Assembly (NCBI RefSeq): GCF_947242115.1
Contig: NC_074717.1
Coordinates: 35,752,201 to 35,816,200 of the forward strand
Direction: 5' to 3'
Length of the DNA stretch: 64,000 bases
Source: Biomphalaria glabrata
Lineage: Eukaryota; Mollusca; Gastropoda; Planorbidae
The notes under the pieces are model-generated. The model was given only the letters and a program-made list of their open reading frames with translations. It did no database searches and was not told where the DNA came from. The stretch's first letter is position 1. The number at the start of each line of letters is the position of its first letter. The position numbers and the translations under genes are program-made. Positions 33,341-44,964 of the stretch are shown here, one piece after another.

Positions 33341-34274
33341 ATTATTTTTTGTTTATGTTTTGTGCGAAAGCAAAAGGATTAGATGGAAATAAAAATAGAG
33401 TTTCCATTAGATTGAGGAAAGATGAATAAAGGGGTAATAACTCGAGTGTGAAGTTTAATTCTGAAATTATAGACGCCAAACCGGAATAATGGACTATTCT
33501 TGCATTATTAAGAATAACTTTTGGATCTTTCATACTCGATTCTGTAAATTTTGCTTTAATGTTAATTAGTGTAGCCATAAAATACTCGCCATTTAGATCT
33601 ATTATTAGTAAAGGTAACAAGATACCTAGAATTTGCTGTATATCACGCAGTTTTATTCGTGGCAACAAAGTTTAAAATGTAAAACCAACTTTTAAAAAAA
33701 CTTTGATCTCTGTGGGAAAAAATATTTAAAAAAAAAATGTCAACAAAGTCAACGTACTGATAGACCTAGATCTAGGTTTAGTCTTTGTGATCAATTTAAT
33801 CCATAAATGTTGAAACAAAAAGACACCCGTTGACACTATTTGTCAATCAAATATATTAATTTATGTATTATGTATTTACAAATAAATTTCGGACACCCAT
33901 TTGGGGCTAGGGGGCCCGGGGGGATTTTAAAATTCTCCCCCCTCCCCCCCCCTTAGTTACGCCACTGCCTACGGGATTATTACGTCATACTGGTGAACTA
34001 CTGGAAAGCAGTACTGTTACTGTAGTAGTCTTCTGTTGTTAGCGGTAGCAAGGTCTCCGTTAACAGTGATTAACGTTTTAAAAAGTTATATCTGTCGAAG
34101 TCACGTGGTATTTATTAGTTTAGATTTAGAGATTAGATCTCTGTTTGTCGTTTATTCTGCTGGATGGTAGAATCGAGCCCTAGGTTCTGGTATTCTAGAT
34201 AACTTTTTGTTCTCTTAGATACGAAATATGCGTGTCTACATCCTGCATTGATTTCTTCTAAATGTTTAAATAAC
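33341..34274. other. No gene seen; MITE end
   Basis: A MITE right end (TTAGTTACGCCACTG) lies at about 33954-33968 after GGGGCTAGGGGGCCCGGGGG. The minus-strand frame at 33342-33668 has no recognised domain. Confidence 0.45.
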
Positions 34275-34443
34275 GAATGGCTGCCTGGTGTTGTGGTAAG
34301 CGATTTGGACTGTCGTTCAATAGTCTCGATTTGTCCTGGGTTTGAACACTGCCAGCCGTCATCCCCAGCAATCTCGTTGGAGGTTTGGTTTAGGATGTAA
34401 AAAAAAAACTCTGAAGAAATATCCGAAACTTGTAAAACAACGA
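34275..34443 (+). repeat. Family-II SINE
   Basis: GAATGGCTGCCTGGTGTTG, GATTTGGACTGTCGTTCAAT, TCCTGGGTTTGAACAC and GAAACTTGTAAAAC follow the family order. It ends about 50 bp before the start of C/D duplicon homology. Confidence 0.75.
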
Positions 34444-34548
34444 ACACTTTAAAGCATTATTTTATAAAACAATATCATATATTGAGATGCGATAAAACAG
34501 TTGTAACTATTATCATCTTGATATTTTCAAGGACAGCTCTTAACGAGA

Positions 34549-34814
34549 ATGGTTACAATGACCGCATACTTCATCAGCATTACACTGATGATCCTGAACG
34601 AAGACACTGTTGGACTTTACAATGCGGCCAGGTTTAAACCTGCCCTACAGAGCAGTGACTACCGAACTTACTACGCCTACTTAGGAGCGGATGGGAACTA
34701 CGACTCTGACGGACTTCAAGGTCATTGTCAACACACTGGTGAGCAATGGAGCCCTTGGTGGATGGTGGACTTGTGTGGTCAGTTTTTAATAGAGAAAATA
34801 CAGCTAACAAACAG
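34549..34814 (+). CDS. Gene C exon 1
   Basis: It runs from ATG to CAAACAG|GTAGGA, phase 2. It encodes the leader and first half of the FTP domain, with KIQLTNR at the junction. Confidence 0.87.
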
Positions 34815-36220
34815 GTAGGATTATTTTTAAATTGTTGAAAACACATGTATATAAAGAGAGAAAAAGCGAGAGGGAGTAATGTTTTTCTGCATTATATATC
34901 TATAATATTAAGCACAAAATAAGTCGTATGTATGTATGTATGTGTGAATGTATTTATGAATGTATGTCTTTATGTTCCGAATAGAAATCAAAACAGTTTG
35001 ACCAATCTTGATAAAACTTGGCATAAATGTTATTTTGGGTACTAACAGGTATAGATAGTGACATATGTAAACTAGCCCTAAAGCTTTCTAAAGACCCTAT
35101 AAAAAAGTATTACAATTTCATAGCTGTAGGTCATATGTATGTTTGTATGTATGTATCACTGGCGGATCCAGGGGGGGGGGGGGACGACATTTTGTATAGA
35201 ATTCACACAATTTGTATACAAATTTAATACTTATGTTAATAATATATACTAGTTTTTTATATTTCTACCTATTTTTACATTATTTCGCCCCCCCCCTCTA
35301 GTATTTTGGCCGATTTGGTGGGGTCGGGAGGTGGCGATGGCATCATAAACTTTCGAGGGGGGGGGGCGGTCCAATTTATTTTAGAAGTCACAGCTTGCTA
35401 ACAGAATCAATTGAATATCTATATGATTAAAACTTGTTATTGGTATTTTAACCGATCTATATATTATGTCGTTCCCTTGTTGGCCGAATGGGAAAGGGGG
35501 GGGGGGGGCAAATACCTCTACTACCCTTCCAACCTAAACCCTTTGAGTAAGGGGGTGGGGCGGTCCTACTTTTATAGGGAAATCTTAGTCATAGAGCAAT
35601 TGCATGTACCTGATTATTTGGAGCTCTTGTTGTCAGGTTCTTGATGTGTTGATGTGTTGTCATTTTAGCAGTGTTTACAGAACGCCTGAATAAATAAGAC
35701 GAAAAGTATATATGTACTAATGTGTATTTGTATATCAGCTTTATATATAGACTGTGGCGCTTTTGGTAGGATACACGTCTCAGGCCGCCTCCGAGTTTAT
35801 GCAATTTGTAATCTTATCAAAAGGTAAATATATAAAGGCTTAAATTTTTTTCTGAACTCCACAGACAAGATATATCTGGTAAAATTGCTTTTCGCTTGAG
35901 AAACTTTGATATTGACATCTTTCAGCAAGATCCAAGACAACTTGCCAACTTTCCAAACATAACTGGCCAAGTCTGCTACCATCAAACTGATCCACTGGGT
36001 CCTGGCACTTTTAACTTTACGTGTAGGGCTCCAATTACTGGCAGATACGTACGTTTGATAATGAGGTCAGTAGTAAATAATAAAACTCACCCTTTCGCAC
36101 ATATACACATAATTATATAATACATTGAATGGGCGTAGCCAAGATTGTTTTTCGGGGGGGGGAGGGGTTGGGGGGATTTTTTTCTCCACCCCTCGCATAA
36201 ATAAATAAATAAATAAATAA

Positions 36221-36293
<73 letters not shown>

Positions 36294-37742
36294 AGAGAGT
36301 ATGTATGTGTATGTGCGTGTACATAATTAATCTTTATTACATTCTGACCCTTCAGCGGTGTAAGCTCCCATAGCACGGGGCAGAGCCCCGCCGCCAAGCA
36401 CTATTTCCGGTATTGAACGCCAAGAAAATGCATGTTCTGAGGTATCCATAGCGCATTATCCTGCTATTACAAGTTTTATTTCAAAACCTTATGTGCTATT
36501 CTTACTGACTTAGATTCTCCCTCGTCGTTCGGCGCATTGAACTGCAAGCTGCTTCCACAAAAATCTGTCACTGGCAATGTCTGAAGCCTCTTCCTACCTG
36601 CTCTGAGGACCTCGAGGAAAGTGTGGCGTCAAGTTGTACTAGGATGTCCCTGTTTGCACTTTTCTCGTAACGACCTCGATGTCATCGTAACTTTTATTAT
36701 GCGTAATTCATTTGTCGGAGAACATGTCCCGCAAACGTCATGCGACGCTCTGTCACAACCTTACAAAAGGGTCGACTCCTAGTTCGGCATAGTATATCTT
36801 TGATTGAGACCCTATCTCTATAACTCTAAAACTCCGTCTTAGCCATCTTTGTTGAGCCACATTTAGTCCCTAAGTCCACCCAACTCCAATGGGTACCTGA
36901 CTTTAGTTAAGGAAAGTAAAGTCGATTGGTCGTTGTTCTGTCCACATAACACCCTGCCCGTTAACCTTTGGCCAAAAAAAACAACACATGATCTTAATAT
37001 CATCTGCCCTATAGATCACAAGATATGAAAGGGGTACTATAGTACTATCCGCACCCTTTTATGCCCGGCATGTGCAAAGCGTGACTGGCTGCAAACTACC
37101 AGCACATAAAGATAATCATCGTTACTATCTTTTTTTCTCGAGGTTAAGAAATCTTTCCCAATGTACATTTCTCAACCACACAGCTAACTATAGGAGGTAT
37201 AAAGACCCACCAGTATATCCATGATTTCCGTTAGGCTATAAGGTTATAAGTAAAAAAAAAATTTTTTTTAAATCCGCACCTTTGTTTACCCAGCACAGCT
37301 GCCATTCTTTTGGGTAAACTTGCATAACCCGCGGGTTACATGTGGAAACATACGGTAGGCAAAACTTGCACGTTTAATAGAATGTGAAGTGAACATACAA
37401 CAATATATGAGTGTTGACATTCTGCTTTTCAGAAATGAGCTACAATATTTACACATATGTGAAATGGAAGTACTAGTCAGTCGTTGTAACGGAGAGGAAC
37501 TGAACTTTCATCATGTATTGGATACTAAACTGACTGGCACACCTTTTGATACGATAAACGTTGATGGACAAATGGTCTGTGCGCAGAACTGTCTACTTCG
37601 TAGGTCATCTGACTACTGTACTGCTTTCAACTGGGTCACATCCACAAATTCATGTCAGCTTTTCAGTGTCAACCCGTTCCTTGACCTCTCTGCAAACCTG
37701 ACCTCCGCTCCAGGAACATATTTCAACATTCAAAGTAATTGA
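34549..37742 (+). CDS. Gene C: secreted F-type lectin with PAN domain
   Basis: The exons are 34549-34814, 35865-36065 and 37433-37742; the sum is 777 nt (258 residues plus stop) with all junctions GT-AG. A leader with two Met ([16 protein letters not shown]) precedes FTP motifs [28 protein letters not shown]. His62-X26-Arg89-X-Asp91 fits the F-type sugar-site pattern; the next basic residue (Lys95) is one position earlier than the motif expects. The PAN-like part has Cys205, 209, 218 and 230. VDLCGQ carries a Cys where the A/B/E group has Arg. It is closest to gene D in code and flanks. The sequence before the ATG (ATATTTTCAAG|GACAG) looks like an acceptor, so a 5' UTR exon is likely. A transposon fragment sits in intron 1. 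Confidence 0.86.
35157..35610 (-). mobile_element. Partial copy of the CACTGGCGGATCCAG transposon in intron 1 of gene C
   Basis: It begins with the terminal CACTGGCGGATCCAG and a long G run, then is the reverse complement of roughly 31790-32280 of the 1993-bp element (TAGTATTTTGGCCGATTTGG, GCGGTCCAATTTAT). The other terminus is missing. Confidence 0.75.
35865..36065 (+). CDS. Gene C exon 2
   Basis: The acceptor is CTCCACAG|A and the donor ATGAG|GTCAGT. It encodes [39 protein letters not shown] and GRYVRLIMR. It is two residues shorter than exon 2 of B, D and E just after the RQD motif. Confidence 0.88.
36140..36430. repeat. Microsatellite tract in a decayed G-rich element (gene C intron 2)
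   Basis: (AAAT)n, (TA)n and (GT)n runs occupy 36194-36300. They are preceded by GGGCGTAGCCAAG, a MITE-like end, and followed by GGGGCAGAGCCCCG, resembling the hairpin of the 97-bp repeat. Confidence 0.7.
36540..36868 (-). mobile_element. LINE reverse-transcriptase scrap (gene C intron 2)
   Basis: On the minus strand, [20 protein letters not shown] resembles the ERRLRFAGHCFR stretch near the end of invertebrate LINE RT frames. Several stops interrupt what follows. It is an old fragment. Confidence 0.55.
36870..37035 (+). repeat. Family-I SINE, 5' truncated (gene C intron 2)
   Basis: TAAGTCCACCCAACTCCAAT, GGAAAGTAAAGTCGATTGGT and CATCTGCCCTATAGATCACA match the family body. The tRNA-like head is missing. 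Confidence 0.72.
37433..37742 (+). CDS. Gene C exon 3
   Basis: The acceptor is CTTTTCAG|A and the exon ends in [14 protein letters not shown] closes the FTP domain; VCAQNC, DYC and NSCQLF give the PAN-type cysteine pattern. The end residues are NIQSN. A poly(A) signal AATAAA is at 37970. Confidence 0.88.
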
Positions 37743-38460
37743 ATTCTTAAAAATATTTGATATTTGATTATTTTAATATAAAGCAACTAATTGTAATGTG
37801 CAGACAAGAATACATTAATTTAATATGTTACAAACATTACTGTAAATTATCCAACTTTATATAATTTACCATAATTTATTTGTAATTGAAATTCTATTCT
37901 AACTAGTTTATCTAATTCGTGAAATTATTTTACACTATAAGTGAAATAGCGTAACGTCTTTTTCGTTGTAATAAACTTGACATATACATAACATATAGGG
38001 AACATATTAAACTAATGTTATTTTTATAACATGTTAAATTTTTTGGAGGGGGGGGGGATATTGTTCTATGTGTTATTGAATGATCATCTATTAATTAAAT
38101 GGAATGTAGCATATGTAAACTTAGTAATGTGCATTTGTTTATAGGATTCTAATCTATATATTTTATGCTTTTAAATATATTTATTGAAGATAAAGATATA
38201 CATAATACAAAAATAAACGAAGAAATAAACAAAAACAAAAAATTGTAAATAATTAATAATACTAAATATATTAAAAAATATAATTTTTTTTCGATGTCAT
38301 GGTATTTTACATATCCACTTTGATCACTAAAGGTCACTAAAGGCTACAACAAAAGTTATATTACAGGATATATTTCGACTCTTTGTACCATATAATAATT
38401 TATGCAAAAAAGCATGTGATATACTGCTGTTAGTGCATTTTATTATTCTGTTTGTTTGAT
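37743..38460. other. 3' flank of gene C; right part of the C/D duplicon
   Basis: Bases 37743-38095 align with 49640-49962 (GTGAAATAGCGTAACGTCTT, TTATTGAATGATCATCTA). Beyond that there is only AT-rich sequence. Confidence 0.6.
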
Positions 38461-38464
38461 ATAT

Positions 38465-39455
38465 ATATATTTCACGTCTTTGGCTGCAGTAGACCCAACA
38501 GAGGCTGGTTTGATGAGAACAATACCGCAATTCAAGAACTGATAAAGAATAAGCACAAATACTATCGCTCTGTTCTTGCGAACCCTAATGACAACGCAGC
38601 CAGATCTCTCAATAAAGCTTCTTGTCACACTCTGCAGTCAAAGGTCAGGGAACTAAAAAATAATTGGTGGCTTGACCTGTCCGTAAACGTGCAGAGACAT
38701 GCTAAAACTGGTGACACACGTTCTTTCTGTGAGTCTCTCCGATGTGCCTATGGCCCAGCTTACCAGACTGCAGCTCGCTAAGATCCTCCGATGGCTCTAC
38801 CCTATTAACTAGCAAGGCGGACATACTAAATCTCTGGACAGAACACTACAGCCTGCTATTTGGTGACAAAAGGCACGTATCGCAGAACCGATGGCAAAAG
38901 TCACCTAGAAAATTATGAGAGAGGATCTCGACGACTCACCGACATTTGAGGAAGTTAAAACAGCAATTCATAAACTCAAAAACACAAAGCACCTGACTCA
39001 GATGATTCTTCCGGCTGAAATATATAAAATGAGTGGTGTCGCCCTAATCGACAGGTTAAAAGACTTGTTCGCTCTAAGCTGGGAGAAGTGTGTGGTCCCG
39101 CCTGAACTTCGAGACTCCGTAATCATATTCCTATACAAAAAGGGTGACAGTCTAATTGCTCCAACTATCGAGGCATTACACTTCTGTCAGTAGCAGGAAC
39201 GATCTTCGCATGAGTCTTTCTAGGTCGACTAACCCACTCTTTAGCGGAGGATGTGTTATCTGAGAGCCAATGTGGCTTCAGAGCCGGTAGAGGTACACGT
39301 GATATGATATTTGTTCGGCGATGATAACCAGAAAAATGCAAAGAGCTGAACCTATACGCTGCCTTTGTGGACCACACCAAGGCTTTCGACACGATCAGTC
39401 GCGAAGGTTTGTGGAGGATTTTGGCCAGGTTTGGATTAAACTTTGGATGCCCACC
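38465..39455 (+). mobile_element. LINE endonuclease-reverse transcriptase fragment
   Basis: Plus-strand pieces in LINE order: WFDENNTAIQELIKNKHKYY, LQSKVRELKNNWW and SFCESLRCAYGP (38500-38780); then LDDSPTFEEVKTAIHKLKNT, LPAEIYKMSG, VVPPELRDSVIIFLYKKGD (38915-39160); then SQCGFRAGRGT and FVDHTKAFDTISREGLW (39260-39420). This is the region from the linker through the first RT motifs of an invertebrate RTE/L1-like LINE. It is frame-shifted between the pieces and cut off at about 39455 by a transposon fragment. The YADD region is missing. Confidence 0.88.
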
Positions 39456-39456
39456 T

Positions 39457-40030
39457 ACGTTCCTAGCCCTCTGAGTGGGGGTGGCGGTCCTATTTTTATG
39501 GAAAAATAATAGTTTGTGAACAAAATGAGTTGACTATGTATATAGCATAAGCTACTTTTTGATTTGTGAACCCATTTGTATGTTACAACGCGTCGCACTC
39601 TAATCACAAATTTTATCATTTGTAAATAAAAATGAAATAGGGTTGTACCAGGTGGCAGGGGCGAAACATGTAATCGCCCTCCACCCTTCGGACCAACCAA
39701 TACTTTTTCTTGCCAGTACTCTTATTCATTTAAGAGTTTTCACTCTACCGCGTCCCTCCCCTTTCCAGACAAAAACATGACGTTTCGAAACAGAATAGTC
39801 AAATATGGCAACAGAGTTTATGTAACTGCACATGAATTTATCATTATTATTTTAAGAAAGACTTTGTGTAGGAAAATTTAGAATTCATGAGAAATTTTTC
39901 AGTAAAATAGTAACAATTGAGATGAGATCTGAACCCGAATATTTGTTTTCCTAGTTGCCTTTTCCCAACCTTTACTCAATCGGATATTTTTTCTATTGTT
40001 GTTAAATAAAATTGGACTATAAACTCACAA
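39457..40030 (-). mobile_element. Partial copy of the CACTGGCGGATCCAG transposon interior
   Basis: It is the reverse complement of roughly 31010-31640: CTCTGAGTGGGGGTGGCGGT, GGGTTGTACCAGGTGGCAGG and TTTTCACTCTACCGC recur. Neither terminus is present. Confidence 0.65.
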
Positions 40031-40456
40031 TTTATGCTTTGACCTTTAAGTTCGAATGCCGGTGAAAACTGGGATTTCACCACATGTATTTTGAGCATTG
40101 CCCCAGTCTCCCAGCACTCAGTTGCATTAAAAAAAGCATTAAGACCAATCTGTTGAAAACTTAACAGCATTTTATTTCACTTTTTAACTATCCTGTTTAT
40201 GTGTGTTATCATACACCTATAATGAGCCTACATTATGTTTGTTAACAGCGTTTTATACATTAAATTATGATCATCTAGCTCTATTATTAAATCAAGTAGA
40301 AACTAATTAATTTATATAGCCCTTAGTTTGAAAAGGTAATTTAAAAGACCTTCATCCAGCTTAGAGAGTCTCAATTAATTTCTCATTATCATTGGATTAG
40401 TCTTACACGTGGTTAAGAGCCATTGATTGAACTGATTAAAAAAAAAACATGCTGCC

Positions 40457-40463
40457 TATAAAA
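40457..40463 (+). promoter_or_regulatory. TATA box of small-peptide gene, copy 2 (no coding exon found)
   Basis: The context ACATGCTGCCTATAAAAGATG is identical to copy 1. The inferred 5' UTR exon ends at ACATTCAG|GTAAGAATTT (donor at 40513, 56 bp from the box start). No ATGAATGCTGTC-like exon follows within the duplicated block or before 46 kb, so this copy looks like an orphan promoter. Confidence 0.65.
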
Positions 40464-40599
40464 GATGTTGCAAAGTTTGTGAGAAATGACTTCAATTCAT
40501 TCGTACATTCAGGTAAGAATTTCATTCATATACTTTATTATTGTTTATAACGTATTTATGTTTAGTTATATAAAATAATCAGAATATTTATAAATTCCT

Positions 40600-40812
40600 T
40601 CGTCTTCAATAACGGCTTTCCTTTACGTCTCAAATGTGTGTCTCGCAACCTTTGTGCAAGCTCTCTAACTGCCTCTTTCAGAGGCCAACTTAAGTAAGCT
40701 CGGGATGCGGGAAAATGTGCAGGTCACAACTTCGTTTGCGTAGTCATGTGAGACATTGCACTCATTCCTAATCTTCGGAATCGAAGACATTGTCATTATT
40801 TTTAAATCCATC
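40600..40812 (-). mobile_element. LINE 3' end fragment (duplicate of 19620-19885)
   Basis: GCCTCTTTCAGAGGCCAACT, TTTGCGTAGTCATGTGAGAC and CTAATCTTCGGAATCGAAGA match the copy-1 block. Confidence 0.6.
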
Positions 40813-40844
40813 ACTAGTGATAACCCTAATCGTATAACTATAGT

Positions 40845-41099
40845 TCCCCTTTCAGACCTTATGGTCTATAGTGCAGATGATGTAGAGGTCATCTGTTTCT
40901 TTGGCCTACGGTTAACGAGAGTGTTATGTAGCCAGCACAACGACCTAACACCTTTACTTTTCCCCAACTAAAGTCAGGTACCCATTAAAGCTCGGTAAAC
41001 TCAGAGGTGCCCATAGATCTCGAAATTAAATATCCCAGGATTTGAACCCGGTATCTCCTGTTCGGAATCAAAGCGCTTTACCGCTCAACCACCGCGCCC
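40845..41099 (-). repeat. Family-I SINE (duplicate of 19908-20160)
   Basis: It reads in reverse from AGTTCCCCTTTCAGACCTTA to CTCAACCACCGCGCCCC at the same relative place as in copy 1. Confidence 0.82.
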
Positions 41100-41131
41100 C
41101 TCGTATAACTATAAGCTATATATATATATAT

Positions 41132-42041
41132 TGTTACGTATTTCTGAATCTTCTGGCTAGATGTATTAGTTGGCACATAAATAAAAAGAACTTGACGACT
41201 AAACTTTCAGTTTCATATAACTTTAATGACTATTAACTCTAACAATTCGTTACTTGAACATGTAGCGTAGAAGACTGTACAATATCTGTCAGTTTACAGT
41301 TAGCTATACTTCGTTGCAATACATCTCTTCACTTCGTTGCAATTCATCTCTTCTCAACTTTCCTCGAGCCGTATTACACAGAACAGACCAACGACACACT
41401 TCCCAGTGTCGCTCCAGGTCTCCTAAAGCTGAACCAAGTCGTACTCAAGTCTACCGAATCAGAGCCGCACACGTCTTACATCGACTGTATCGACTGTAAC
41501 GGCTCAAGTCCACTGTAGTTCGCTGTATAGACTTTAACGACAGTAGTCCACTCCAGTTAACTCTACCCTAGTTAACTTGCATCGAGTCGTACACATTTAT
41601 CTTCCACACAGCCGCACACGTCTTACACCGTCTGTATCGACTGTAACGGCTCACTCACGACTCCATACGACTGACTTTCACATTAACTCTCTGGCTTATA
41701 TAGAGTCCCTAATCGCTTGTCCAAAGTTGCACAAACACGGCTAGTATCCTCTGAAATAACACGTGAGGAAACGTCACATCCTGTCTTTATTTATACACGT
41801 AGATTCCAGAAAACACTCGATGCAGTGTCATCAAGTCGGGGTCACACGTAGTGACCTTTATCTGTCACTGTTCATTAGTAACTGTCCCCCTACTTAGATC
41901 TGTTCGTCCCCTGGAACAACACGTGTGGACACGTCACATCCTGTCTTTGTTTGTACATGTAGATTCCAGGGAACACTAGCTGCTGTGTCATCTCGCCGGG
42001 GTGATACGTTGACCTCTACCTATCACTGTTCATTTGTAACA
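41132..42041 (-). mobile_element. Solo-LTR-like fossil, copy 2 (910 bp)
   Basis: TGTTAC...GTAACA ends. It aligns along its length with 26806-27695. On the minus strand CTATATAAGCC and, further on, a poly(A) signal give the LTR orientation. Flanking 4-mers ATAT and CTAT match at 3 of 4. No internal region. Confidence 0.6.
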
Positions 42042-42343
42042 CTATGAAGAACTTTTTTTATATAACACTGTATTGCCTTCGGTCTGCGCAGAGTATTTTT
42101 AAAGTGATAATTGGCTCGCGCAGGCCACTACCCCTATTTACATTACGTCCACAGTGGCACAGAAGTCTGATACCGCTAGTCCGCTGTATAATTATTATTA
42201 AATGTTAGTCTAACAAAGGTCTGACTCTCATGTTTACGATTACACTAGAGATCTAAAACTGGCTCTTTATTTAAACAAGTAGAAGTGTATCAGGCAATGT
42301 TATTTCAAACAGTAACTGTAACATTTTAAAACTAGAAAAAAAA

Positions 42344-42612
42344 GTTACCCTTTCAGACCTGGTGGTCTATTGGGCAGATGATGTAAAGGTCATCTGATTC
42401 TGTGTGCTACTGTTAACGAGCGTTTCATGTGGCCAGCACAACGACCAACCGGCTTTACTTTTCCCCAACTAATTTCAGGTACCCATTAGAGCTGGGTGGA
42501 CTCAGAGGCGACCAAAGATCCCGAAATTTAAAATACCAGTCTTCACCAGAGTTCGAACCCGGGACCCCCGGTTCGGAAGCCAAGCGCTTTACCGCTCAGC
42601 CGCGGAGCCTCC
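42344..42612 (-). repeat. Family-I SINE, full length
   Basis: The reverse-strand head GGAGGCTCCGCGGCTGAGCG and B box GGGTTCGAAC are intact-looking. The tail is AGGTCTGAAAGGGTAAC. It is one of the least diverged copies. Confidence 0.85.
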
Positions 42613-43540
42613 ATGTTTAAATCTAGCTAATTTATTATTGGACTATCGCTAAATAAATGTGTTTCCAGTCCCTGTAGAAAATATTCCTAAACAGAAACAT
42701 TTCATTAGTCAAATATATCAGGCAATGTTTCAATGTTTTCTACTTTTGTTAACAAAAATGTTTTGACTCCCAGAAGTGAAAAATGTAAGCCAAATAGAGA
42801 TTCTAAAGCTATGGGAGAACATTACATGATATGCTGCGTACGATGAAGTTTGCCTGTCTGAAGTTGCTACCCAGTGTATAAAGATATTCTAATGTTGAAC
42901 GTGATGTTTTGACCATAGCAGGTCTTTTAAAAAGATGAATCGATTTTTTATCTGGAGTTGGGCTTAATCTTCAAATAGTTCATTAAGCTTCTGGTATTTC
43001 ATTAATACAAACTTTAGTAAACATAGGATAATCGGATTTATAAAATACTCGCAAAACAGCAACATTTGTCGTGATTTATGTTACATGTTAACAAAATTGT
43101 GCTGGATGATATTTGCATTATTTTGTGATTTTGACTATTGTATAAATAATGATGAAAATATAAATCTAATATTTTGTCTATAACAAGCACGATGAAGATG
43201 TGTGTCATTATATGACAGTGGACAACTTTTTAGAGATATTATCTTTTTTCAAAACCAATATTCTTTGTGTAACATTGTTAAGCAGAGCTTTTTTTTTTTG
43301 CTATTTATTGGATAATGGCTCATAACTAATTAAAAATTATTCTCCTCTTGTGATTCTGTTGGATCTATGCACATAATTATGGTAGAGCTTATATATTGGT
43401 GACCATTATGATTTCTTTGAAGTGTAATTTAAAAAAAAAATAATTGCTCGTGTTACAGTAATTTGACTTTCTATTTAAGTTCTAATTCGCTGAAGAGGGT
43501 GAATCTTGAAAGATGGTGTTCAAGAATATAATATATATAT
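42613..43540. repeat. Duplicated block, copy 2 (partner 29707-30035), otherwise no gene
   Basis: Bases 42880-43200 align with 29707-30035. The remainder is AT-rich and unassigned. Confidence 0.6.
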
Positions 43541-43541
43541 A

Positions 43542-44035
43542 TTACGTACTTCTCTTTTTCTGGCAAAATGTACTTGTAGACACACAAATAAATGCATTGC
43601 AAAGAACTTGACAACTCAACTTACAGCTTCTTATTTTTATTGACTATAACAAGTAGCGTAGAAGACTGTACACTATCTGGTAATTTACAGTTTACTGTAC
43701 TTCGTTATAATTCATCTCTTCTCAACTTATTCCGTATTCCTCTCTACTCTGCTGTTCCAAGCGGTATTCAACTCTACCGAATCAGAGCCGTACACGTCTT
43801 ACTTCGGCTGTATCGACTGTAACGGCTCAAGTCCACTGTAGTTCTCTGTATAGACTTGAACGACTCTAGTCCACTGCCGTTAACTCTACCCTAGTTAACT
43901 TGCATCGAGTCGTACACATCTCTCTTCTACTGCCTCGCACAGTAGACAACAGTAACGACAACACTACCTATGACTGTCCTTTCACATTAACTCTTTGGTT
44001 TATAAAGGATCTCTAATCGCTTCTCCAATATTGCG
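43542..44035 (-). mobile_element. Solo-LTR-like fossil, partial copy 3
   Basis: TTACGTACTTCTC, AAGAACTTGACAACTCAACT, CGGCTCAAGTCCACTGTAGT and TTAACTTGCATCGAGTCGTA follow the order of copies 1 and 2. The far end is missing. It is more diverged than either. Confidence 0.55.
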
Positions 44036-44960
44036 CTTCTTTCATTAGATACTACCGAAAGGTCTCGCAAGTCGCAGGCTACGTGCAGATGTAAAATGTT
44101 AGATCTACTGTTTGCAAAGATAGTTATTTACTTTGACACATGAACATACAAAATATAGTCTATTCATTTCATTATTTAATACAATTAACCTTCAAATTTG
44201 TGTTTCAAAAATATTTTCGTTCGCTATAAGCGAATAGCTTTAGCCGTCTTGACATACATTTTTCATTATTCCATTCATAATATTACGAGCAACTTACATG
44301 CGCCGCGAAGTGATACAAATGAAATTAACGCCTAAAAGCATAATATCGCGCACATAATAATGGCGTAATATTGAACAAATAAACTACATACATAATACAC
44401 ATATACACATATTACAACTACACATTTGGTTTAATTTTAAGTCTTTTTTTCAAATTACTTCTTTGTTTTGGGTTTAAGTACATTTAGACCTCTTAACACC
44501 ATAGTTAGGCTACAACAAATACAGAGTAAACACATTTATAGCGTGTGAAACATGATGCCGATAAGAATCGACACGACAAAAATCTAAGGAGACAACTCTA
44601 TATGGGGATATTAAATATATTAAAATAAAACAGGCCTACTTAATAAGCTTCTTGTGCCCTTTAATTCATTCTTTAACTGATAGATCGAGAATGCTTAGTA
44701 AAAGTAGATGTATTTGACCTAATTCAAACGATCTAAACCTAAACAAGGTCTCTTAGCTTTACACGTCTTTACGTCACAGTTTGTTGGATGGAGGTCAAAA
44801 CGAGTTCAAAGTGTTTAGTCATTGACGAGGCTACTACGGCATTCATATTTCTTAGACTCTAGATCTAGATGTACAATAAATTAAAAATAAAGATTTTTTT
44901 TTTTTAACAATCACATCTATACAAAATCATTCTTTGCTTGGGAAAACCATCTACATCACA
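44036..44960. other. No gene seen
   Basis: AT-rich, non-repetitive by eye. No exon recognised. Confidence 0.5.
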
Positions 44961-44964
44961 GTAA

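Larger units (their letters stand above)
40060..42190. repeat. Segmental duplication, copy 2 (partner about 18990-20340)
   Basis: The block repeats in order: TTTTGAGCATTGCCC, the peptide-gene promoter and 5' UTR exon, a LINE scrap, a family-I SINE, and TTTTTAAAGTGATAATTGGC...GTCCACAGTG. Copy 2 has gained a solo-LTR-like fossil (41132-42041) after the SINE. Confidence 0.78.
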
